The notes beneath the pieces are model-generated. The model made no database searches, was not told the origin of the DNA, and was given only the letters and a program-made list of their open reading frames with translations. Source: a beta proteobacterium AAP65 (GTDB lineage Bacteria; Pseudomonadota; Gammaproteobacteria; Burkholderiales; Burkholderiaceae_C). Taken from it: a DNA stretch of 64,000 nt. Positions 24,059-30,175 of this stretch are shown one piece after another. The position numbers and the translations under genes are program-made. Positions within the stretch are counted from its first letter, which is position 1. Each line of letters opens with the position of its first letter. Where the stretch lies: contig LJHW01000001.1 of assembly GCA_001295865.1 (NCBI GenBank), positions 207,406 to 271,405 of the forward strand, given 5' to 3'.

Positions 24059-26689
24059 TCACGCCCCGCGCAGCACCTCCAGCGCTGCCGCCACCACGGC
24101 CTGCGCGTCCACTTCGAAATGCCGGCGCAACCGCGCCCGCGTGTCGCTGCGGCCGAAGCCGTCGGTGCCCAAAGTGACCATCTTCGCGTCGACGTACTCG
24201 GTGATGAGCTGCGGCCAGGCGCGCACCCAGTCGCTGGCGGCGACGATGGGCGCATCCCCCGCCAGCAGGCGCTGCACGTGGCTGACGCGGCGTTCGGGCA
24301 GCGGCTGCGCACGGTCGAGCCGCTGCAAGGCCTGCGCCTCACGCGCCAGTTGGCTGTAGCTCGTGGCGCTGTAGACCTCGCAGGCGATGCCGTGCTGCTC
24401 GTGCAGTTGCAGCGCGGCCTTCAACACCTCACGCAAGATCGCGCCCGAACCCAGCAGGCGCAAGCGCGCCGGGCCCTCGCCGAAGCTCTGCAGCCGGTAC
24501 AGGCCGCGCAGCAGGTCGTCTTCCACACCCGCCGCCAGGCTGGGCATGGCGTGGTTCTCGTTGCCCATCACCACGTAATGGAACTCGTCGTGTTGCTGCA
24601 CCAGCAAACGGTTCATCGCGTGCTGCAGGATGACCGCGAGTTCGCCCGCAAAGCCAGGGTCCCAGGCCACGCAGTTGGGCACGGTGCTGGCCACCAGCAG
24701 GCTGCTGCCGTCCTGGTGCTGCAGGCCCTCGCCGCCCAGGGTGGTGCGGCCGGCGGTGGCGCCGAAGAGCAGGCCGCGTGAACGCTGGTCGGCGGCGGCC
24801 CAGATGAGGTCGCCCACACGCTGGAAGCCGAACATCGAGTAGTAGATGTAGACCGGCAGCATGGGCAGGCCGTGCACGCTGTAGCTGGTGGCCGCAGCGA
24901 TCCAGCTGCTCAAAGCGCCGGCTTCGTTGATGCCTTCTTCGAGCAGCTGGCCGTCGCGCGTTTCGCGGTAGTACAGCATCGTGTCGCGGTCTTCGGGCTC
25001 GTAGTGCTGGCCCTCGGGCGCGTAGATGCCCACCTGGCGGAAGAGGTTGGCCATGCCGAAGGTGCGCGCCTCGTCGGCGACGATGGGCACGATGCGCGGG
25101 CCGAGCGTCGGGTCCTTCAACAGGTTGCCCAGCAAACGCACTGCGGCCATGGTGGTGCTCATCTCCTTGCCGTCCGCCTCAACAGCAAAGGCGCCCCAGG
25201 CCGAAAGCGGCGGCACGGGCAGCACGGGGGCCTTGCCATTGCGCTTGGGCAGCGGGCCACCCAGGGCCTCGCGCCGCTGGCGCAGGTAGCGCATCTCGGC
25301 GCTGTCTTCGGCCGGTTTCAGGAAGCGCAGCGCGGCGACGTCTTCGTCACTCAGCGGCAGCGCGAAGCGGTCGCGGAAGGCCTTCACGGCTTCCAGGTCC
25401 AGCTTCTTGGCCTGGTGCGCCGTCATGCGGCTTTCACCGGCGCCGCCCATGCCGTAACCCTTCTTGGTCTTGGCGAGGATCACCGTGGGCCGGCCGCGGT
25501 GGTCGCGCGCTTCGGCAAATGCCGCATAGAGCTTTCTGAAGTCGTGACCGCCACGTTTCAGGCCATCGATCTCGGCCTCGCTCATGTGCGCCACGAGCTT
25601 CTGCACTTCGGGGTCTTGGCGGAAGAAGTGCTCGATGTTGTAGGCGCCGTCGTTCGCACCCAGCGTCTGGTACTGGCCGTCGACCGTGCGGCTGAGCGCG
25701 CGCAGCAGCACGTGTTCGGTGTCGCGTGCAAAGAGCGCGTCCCACTCGCTGCCCCACAGCACCTTGATGACGTGCCAGCCAGCGCCGGTGAACAGCGCTT
25801 CCAGCTCTTGAATGATCTGCCCGTTGCCACGCACCGGGCCGTCCAGGCGCTGCAGGTTGCAGTTGACGATGAAGGTCAGGTTGCAGAGCTTCTCGCGCGC
25901 GGCCAGCGTGAGGCCGGCGATGGACTCGGGCTCGTCCATCTCGCCGTCGCCGAACACGCCCCAGACGCGCCGCGAGCTGCAGTCGAGCAGGCCGCGCGCG
26001 GTGAGGTAGCGCATGAAGCGCGCCTGGTACACGGCGTTGATCGGCCCCAGGCCCATGCTGCCGGTGGGGAACTGCCAGAACTCGGGCATCAGCCAGGGGT
26101 GCGGGTAGCTGCACAGGCCACCTTCTTCGGTGCTGTCTTCGGCCTGGATCTCTTGCCGGTAACGCGCCAGCTGCCCTTCGCTCAAACGCCCTTCGAGAAA
26201 TGCGCGTGAATACACACCCGGCGCGCTGTGCGGCTGGAAGTAGACGAGGTCGCTGCGCTGGCCGCAGGCGCTGCCCTGGAAGAAGTGGTTGAAGCCCACC
26301 TCGAAGATCTCGGCCGCGCTCGCGTAGCTGGCGATGTGGCCGCCGAGTTCACCGTGCGCCTCGTTCGCGCGCACCACCATGGCCAGCGCGTTCCAGCGCA
26401 TCAGGGCCGTCAGGCGCTCTTCGGTGCGCAGGTCGCCGGGGTAGGCGCCCTGGCGCTCCAGCGGGATGCTGTTGCGGTAGGCCGAAAACGGCTGCAGGTG
26501 CGGCACCATGCCCTGCTGCTGGGCCTGGTCTTGCAGTTGCTCGATGAGGAAGAGGCCACGCTCGGGGCCGGCGCCGGCCACCACGGCTTGTAGGGCATCG
26601 AGCCATTCGCGCGTTTCTTCGGGGTCGGTGTCGTGCCGAGCATCTCGGGGCAGCTCGGCGGCCGGGGCCTGCGGGTCGCGTGCGTTCAT
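24059..26689 (-). CDS. pyruvate dehydrogenase E1 component, homodimeric type (stand-alone)
   Basis: An 876-residue thiamine-diphosphate enzyme of the AceE type, which decarboxylates a 2-oxoacid (normally pyruvate) and acetylates the lipoyl groups of E2. The ThDP-binding stretch is GVFGDGEMDEPES followed about 25 residues on by NCNLQRLDGPV. Other family sequences are MRWNALAMVVRANE, SYPHPWLMPEFWQFPTGSMGLGP and IYYSMFGFQRVGDL. AGGAGA lies about 9 nt before the ATG at 26689. No E2 or E3 gene is adjacent, so this may be a second copy using a shared E2, or act on another oxoacid such as 2-oxobutyrate as proposed for MdeB. Sequence alone does not decide. Confidence 0.92.
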   Translation of the reverse strand: MNARDPQAPAAELPRDARHDTDPEETREWLDALQAVVAGAGPERGLFLIEQLQDQAQQQGMVPHLQPFSAYRNSIPLERQGAYPGDLRTEERLTALMRWNALAMVVRANEAHGELGGHIASYASAAEIFEVGFNHFFQGSACGQRSDLVYFQPHSAPGVYSRAFLEGRLSEGQLARYRQEIQAEDSTEEGGLCSYPHPWLMPEFWQFPTGSMGLGPINAVYQARFMRYLTARGLLDCSSRRVWGVFGDGEMDEPESIAGLTLAAREKLCNLTFIVNCNLQRLDGPVRGNGQIIQELEALFTGAGWHVIKVLWGSEWDALFARDTEHVLLRALSRTVDGQYQTLGANDGAYNIEHFFRQDPEVQKLVAHMSEAEIDGLKRGGHDFRKLYAAFAEARDHRGRPTVILAKTKKGYGMGGAGESRMTAHQAKKLDLEAVKAFRDRFALPLSDEDVAALRFLKPAEDSAEMRYLRQRREALGGPLPKRNGKAPVLPVPPLSAWGAFAVEADGKEMSTTMAAVRLLGNLLKDPTLGPRIVPIVADEARTFGMANLFRQVGIYAPEGQHYEPEDRDTMLYYRETRDGQLLEEGINEAGALSSWIAAATSYSVHGLPMLPVYIYYSMFGFQRVGDLIWAAADQRSRGLLFGATAGRTTLGGEGLQHQDGSSLLVASTVPNCVAWDPGFAGELAVILQHAMNRLLVQQHDEFHYVVMGNENHAMPSLAAGVEDDLLRGLYRLQSFGEGPARLRLLGSGAILREVLKAALQLHEQHGIACEVYSATSYSQLAREAQALQRLDRAQPLPERRVSHVQRLLAGDAPIVAASDWVRAWPQLITEYVDAKMVTLGTDGFGRSDTRARLRRHFEVDAQAVVAAALEVLRGA

Positions 26690-26764
26690 GTTGTGCGGTC
26701 TCCTGGCGCCATTGTGTGGCGCCCTCGCACACCCAGCCGCCCCGGGGCGATACGGCGCGCGCTC

Positions 26765-26770
26765 TACAGT
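26765..26770 (+). promoter_or_regulatory. start-proximal -10-like hexamer TACAGT
   Basis: TACAGT ends 8 nt before the ATG at 26779 with no Shine-Dalgarno between, compatible with a leaderless mRNA. It sits in the 89-bp divergent gap to the E1 gene. Confidence 0.4.
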
Positions 26771-26778
26771 CGCGGCCC

Positions 26779-27375
26779 ATGTCGCGCACCACCTGGGCCC
26801 GCGCCCTCTCGATCGCCGGCCACCCGGCCCTGTTGATGCCCCTGGCCGTGGCCGGCGGCAGCAGCGCGGCCGGCGGCGGCCCTGGCGCGCGCGCAACGCT
26901 GGCCGCCGGCCTGGGCGCTGCGGTGTTCATCGCGCTGTGCGTGGGCGCCTACACGCTGTGGCGCGTGAAGACCGGCCGCTGGGCGCACGTGGATGCCTCG
27001 CAGCCGCGCGAGCGCCTGGAGCTCAACCTCTTGCTCGTGGCCCTGCTTTTCGGCATGGCGGCCTTGCTGGCCGCGTCAGGCCAGCCGGCCATCACCAGCC
27101 TGGGCCTGGCGCTGGGCGGCGCGCTGGTGGCCGCGGCGCTGGCGCTGCGGCGCTGGGGCAAGGTCTCGCTGCACGCGGGTTTTGCCGTGCTGGCGGTGGC
27201 CTTGCTGTGGGCGCAGCCGCTCGGGGCGCTGGCCGCGGCCTTGCTGGCCACGGGCGTGGCCTGGTCGCGCCTGGTGCTGCAGCGCCACACGCGGGCCGAG
27301 GTGACCGCCGGCCTGGGGCTGGGCGCGCTGGCCGGCGCCACGTTCATAGGGATGGCCGGCCGGCTCGGCGCCTGA
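26779..27375 (+). CDS. PAP2-like membrane protein with altered active-site motifs
   Basis: A 198-residue integral membrane protein with about five hydrophobic helices. It resembles the PAP2/type-2 phosphatidic acid phosphatase superfamily: VKTGRWAHVDASQPRERLELN corresponds to the first motif region, and WSRLVLQRHTRAEVTAG matches SRxxxxxHxxxD except that Glu replaces the final Asp. The middle PSGH motif appears as VSLHAG, so the catalytic His is kept but its context is changed. Activity on lipid or isoprenoid phosphates is possible but uncertain. It diverges from the E1 gene. Confidence 0.6.
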   Translation: MSRTTWARALSIAGHPALLMPLAVAGGSSAAGGGPGARATLAAGLGAAVFIALCVGAYTLWRVKTGRWAHVDASQPRERLELNLLLVALLFGMAALLAASGQPAITSLGLALGGALVAAALALRRWGKVSLHAGFAVLAVALLWAQPLGALAAALLATGVAWSRLVLQRHTRAEVTAGLGLGALAGATFIGMAGRLGA

Positions 27376-27440
27376 GGCGCTGCACAGCCCCTACAGTCAC
27401 GGCCCATCGTCCAACCGACGCCCCCAGGGGCACAAACCAC

Positions 27441-27653
27441 ATGGCCGCCATCCAAGTCCAATGCACCGACAGCCGCAGCACCCGCTTGCTGCTCGAACTC
27501 TTCCAACGCAACGCCGACGGCAGCGGCGGCACCCTGGTGCGCCAGGGGCTGGTCGCCGCGGGCACGGCCATCACCGTGGACACGGCGGCCGACCAGTACC
27601 TCGTCGTCAGTGATTTCGGCGACGGCGCCGGCAAATCCGTCGACAACTGGTGA
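27441..27653 (+). CDS. small hypothetical protein
   Basis: A 70-residue ORF starting MAAIQVQCTDSRSTRLLLELF with AGGGG about 11 nt upstream and a TACAGT element at about 27390. The predicted structure is mostly beta (TLVRQGLVAAGTAITVDT, DQYLVVSDFGDG). It has one cysteine and no signal peptide or membrane helix. Codon usage matches its neighbours. Function unknown. It is co-directional with the PAP2-like gene upstream and the nuclease gene downstream. Confidence 0.6.
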   Translation: MAAIQVQCTDSRSTRLLLELFQRNADGSGGTLVRQGLVAAGTAITVDTAADQYLVVSDFGDGAGKSVDNW

Positions 27654-27756
27654 AGCCGCGGGCACCCGGCCGCAGCACCGGGACGCACGGGCCGCTATGC
27701 TGCGCGGCCCTGCCTCACCAGGCCAACCGCGCCGGCCTCTTGCCGAGCCCATTGCC

Positions 27757-28560
27757 GTGCCACCACTTGTGCCCCTCCGCCGCCTGACCCGCCCCTTCCT
27801 CGCCGCTGCGCTGGCCGCAGGCCTGCTGGCCGCGGCCCCCACCGCGGGGGCGTTCGGCGGCGTGGGCCACCGGCTCATTGCCGAAATGGCCGAAGCCCGC
27901 CTGAGCCCGGCCGCACGCGCCGAGGCCCAGCGCCTGCTGGCGCTGGAACCCGGGGCCACGCTGGTGAGCATCTCCACCTGGGCCGACGAAAACCGCTCGC
28001 TCGGCACCGCGCGCTGGCACTACGTGAACTTCCACCGCGGTGAAAGCTGCCAGTACGAACCCGCGCGCCTGTGCATCGAGGGCGAATGCGTGGTGGGCGC
28101 GCTGGAAAAGCAGATCGCGCTGCTGGGCAAGGCCGAGGCCATCGATGCCGAACGCCTCTCGGCGCTGAAATACGTGGTGCACCTGGTGGCCGACGTGCAC
28201 CAGCCGCTGCACGCGGGCTTTTTCGACGACCGCGGCGGCAACAGCTTCCAGCTGCAGGCCTTCGAGCGCGGCACCAACCTGCACTCGCTGTGGGACACGG
28301 GCATGGCCGTGAACTGGCCCGGCGGCGACGAAGCCTTCCGCGCCGCCGTGAAGGCAGCGCCTGCGCCGGCCAGCCCGGGCACGCCCGTGTCGTGGGCCGA
28401 AGAAAGCTGCAAGGTGGTGGCGCAGCCGGGCTTCTACCCGGAAGAACGCACCCTGCCCGCGGGCTATGCGCCGCGCTGGGCCGACACGCTGACGCAGCGG
28501 CTGCAGGCCGCCAGCGTGCGGCTGGCGCAGGTGCTCAACGGGGCACTGGGGCCCCGTTGA
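27757..28560 (+). CDS. S1/P1-family nuclease, exported
   Basis: A 267-residue periplasmic zinc nuclease that degrades single-stranded DNA/RNA and 3'-nucleotides. The signal peptide is [23 protein letters not shown]. The mature chain then starts FGGVGHRLIAEMAE, with Phe where S1/P1 enzymes have the zinc-ligating N-terminal Trp. Other metal ligands are visible in STWADE, RWHYVNFHRG, KYVVHLVADVHQPLHAGFFDDRGGN and NLHSLWDTGMAVNW. The start is uncertain: GTG at 27757 or 27769 both precede the signal peptide. The ATG at 27697 lies in a TATGCT sequence that looks like a -10 element and gives an unlikely long leader peptide. Confidence 0.85.
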   Translation: MPPLVPLRRLTRPFLAAALAAGLLAAAPTAGAFGGVGHRLIAEMAEARLSPAARAEAQRLLALEPGATLVSISTWADENRSLGTARWHYVNFHRGESCQYEPARLCIEGECVVGALEKQIALLGKAEAIDAERLSALKYVVHLVADVHQPLHAGFFDDRGGNSFQLQAFERGTNLHSLWDTGMAVNWPGGDEAFRAAVKAAPAPASPGTPVSWAEESCKVVAQPGFYPEERTLPAGYAPRWADTLTQRLQAASVRLAQVLNGALGPR

Positions 28561-28569
28561 CCCTTGGCC

Positions 28570-29130
28570 TCAGGCCGCCTTCCAGAAGATGTAGTCGGCC
28601 TGGTAGTTCACCACCTCGCGGCGGCCCTTCTCGGCCGCGCCGCAGGGCAGGGCCGGCGCCACGCCGCCCTGGGTGGCCACACGCTGGATGTGCGTCACAC
28701 CTGTCAGCGCACCAGCGCCCATGACCGGGTTGGCCTTCACCAGCTGCAGCGGGATGCTGCCGGCCGCGCCTGGCGCCACGGCCAGCTGCGTGGCGGTGAG
28801 CGACGAGCCATCGTCCAGCGCCCAGGTGGCCGGCGGGCCGAAGTAGCGGCCCAGGCGGCGGCCGTTGCGGTCTTGCAATGAAGCCTCGGGGCCGGCGAAC
28901 ACCCACTCGAACTGCCCGGCCATGGCCGTCTTCTCACGGCACTCGTAGGTGATGCGGCCCACACCCACGGTTTCCATCGCCACGCGGTGGCCCGCGGGCA
29001 CCTGCACGGCGGCCGGCAGCAGGGCCTGGCTGAAGGTCGGGGCGGCGTTCATCGAGGTACCGGCGCAGGCCGACAAAAGGGCAGCGGCAGCCAGTGTGGC
29101 CAGCAGGGCGGGGCGGGTGTTCTTGTGCAT
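28570..29130 (-). CDS. DUF3455 lipoprotein
   Basis: A 186-residue exported protein with a lipoprotein signal (ATLAAAALLSAC, lipobox LSAC) and a domain matching the DUF3455 pattern: VPAGHRVAMETVGVGRITYECR, FEWVFAGPEASLQDRNGRRLGRYFGPPATW and a C-terminal YQADYIFWKA. GGAG lies 6 nt before the ATG at 29130. It converges with the nuclease gene (9-bp gap). DUF3455 proteins have no established biochemical role. The region upstream holds the anti-sigma-like gene in the same direction, so both could belong to one regulon. Confidence 0.85.
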   Translation of the reverse strand: MHKNTRPALLATLAAAALLSACAGTSMNAAPTFSQALLPAAVQVPAGHRVAMETVGVGRITYECREKTAMAGQFEWVFAGPEASLQDRNGRRLGRYFGPPATWALDDGSSLTATQLAVAPGAAGSIPLQLVKANPVMGAGALTGVTHIQRVATQGGVAPALPCGAAEKGRREVVNYQADYIFWKAA

Positions 29131-29242
29131 GCGGACTCCAGGCGAAAACGAAGGACGTTGGGGGGGGGTCGGGCGGGGCACCGGCGGCGCCCACCCTCCC
29201 ACTTACGCGGCCGCGGCCGCACTGGATGCAGCGCCCGCGCCG

Positions 29243-29929
29243 CTAGACCGAACCCAACGAGACCACCGGCCCCGTGGGCGCCCCGGTGGGCGAGCCGCCG
29301 GCAGGCTCGACACTCACCGCAAAGGCCGCCGTGCCCTGCTGGGCACTGGCGGGCAGCAACAGCGTGGTGGCGCGGTCGGCGCGCACCACACCCAGCGAGC
29401 GCGGCCCGCCCTGGCGGGGCACGGCCCACAGTTCCAGCGCCTGCGCCGCCGTCAGGGCCGGGGCCTGCAGCGGCTGCAGGACCAGGGCGCGGCCGTCGGG
29501 GCTGAGGCTGGCCACGAAGAGCGCCGGCCCGCCCTGCGCAGCCACGGGCTGGGCGGCCAGCACCACCACGGTGGGGGCCAACGGCGGCGGTTCTTCGAGC
29601 ATCACCACCAGCAGCGCCACGGCCGCCGTGCTCGCGAAGGCGCTGAGCCCGCGCCACAGGCCGAGCGCACGCCACCAGCGCAGCGGGGCGCGCACCGGCG
29701 CTTCGAACAATCGCGCCTCGACGCCCGCCCACACACGCGGCGGGGCGGCCACCGGGGCCAGGCTCTGGGTCAAGGGCAAGAGCCGCGCCTGCCAGGCGCG
29801 CACGGCACCCTGCAGCGCCGGGTGGGCCAGCAGCAGCACGTCGAAGCGCCGCCGCGCAGGGCCGCGCAACGTGCCCAGCACATAGGCGCCGGCCAGGCGG
29901 TCGGCCAGCTCGGGGCGGGCGAGGTCCAC
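29243..29929 (-). CDS. RskA-type anti-sigma factor, no adjacent sigma gene
   Basis: A 228-residue membrane-anchored regulator. The cytoplasmic N-terminus ELADRLAGAYVLGTLRGPARRRFD is the sigma-binding part of RskA-type anti-sigma factors. One membrane helix lies at about 93-110 (LSAFASTAAVALLVVML). The periplasmic C-terminal domain has LWAVPRQGGPRSLGVV, typical of the family. It starts at GTG 29929. In this family the sigma gene normally lies immediately upstream. Here only a 16-codon ORF (29933-29983) with a good ribosome-binding site precedes it, then cphA on the other strand. The anti-sigma is therefore orphaned, or its partner is elsewhere. Confidence 0.85.
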   Translation of the reverse strand: MDLARPELADRLAGAYVLGTLRGPARRRFDVLLLAHPALQGAVRAWQARLLPLTQSLAPVAAPPRVWAGVEARLFEAPVRAPLRWWRALGLWRGLSAFASTAAVALLVVMLEEPPPLAPTVVVLAAQPVAAQGGPALFVASLSPDGRALVLQPLQAPALTAAQALELWAVPRQGGPRSLGVVRADRATTLLLPASAQQGTAAFAVSVEPAGGSPTGAPTGPVVSLGSV

Positions 29930-29932
29930 GGC

Positions 29933-29983
29933 TCAGCGCCTGCCGGGCGGGGAGCGCCCGGAAAAGGTGTCGATGGTCTGCAA
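29933..29983 (-). other. 16-codon leader ORF ahead of the anti-sigma gene
   Basis: GGAGGA (29993-29988) is followed after 4 nt by TTG and 16 codons (QTIDTFSGRSPPGRR after the start), ending TGA 3 nt before the anti-sigma GTG. The strong ribosome-binding site in front of such a short frame suggests either a leader peptide that couples translation or the residue of a deleted sigma gene. Speculative. Confidence 0.35.
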
Positions 29984-30092
29984 GGGGTCCTCCGGCCGGG
30001 GCGGCGATAAGGGGGTGACAAGGGGTGCGATGGACCTACATACGCAGCCCGGGGCCGAAGAGATGCGCCTGCGCTGCATTTCAGCGGTGGCG

Positions 30093-30106
30093 GCGCTGGC
30101 ATCATC
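30093..30106 (+). promoter_or_regulatory. 14-bp motif shared with the cphB upstream region
   Basis: GCGCTGGCATCATC is identical to 21101-21114 ahead of cyanophycinase. It ends 69 nt before the cphA start. A common promoter element or operator for cyanophycin turnover is possible. Confidence 0.4.
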
Positions 30107-30175
30107 AAGTGGCGGCGCGCGGCTTGCATGGGCGCGCCCACCCCTGTTCCGTGCATGCCAGAAGGAGCCGGCGCG

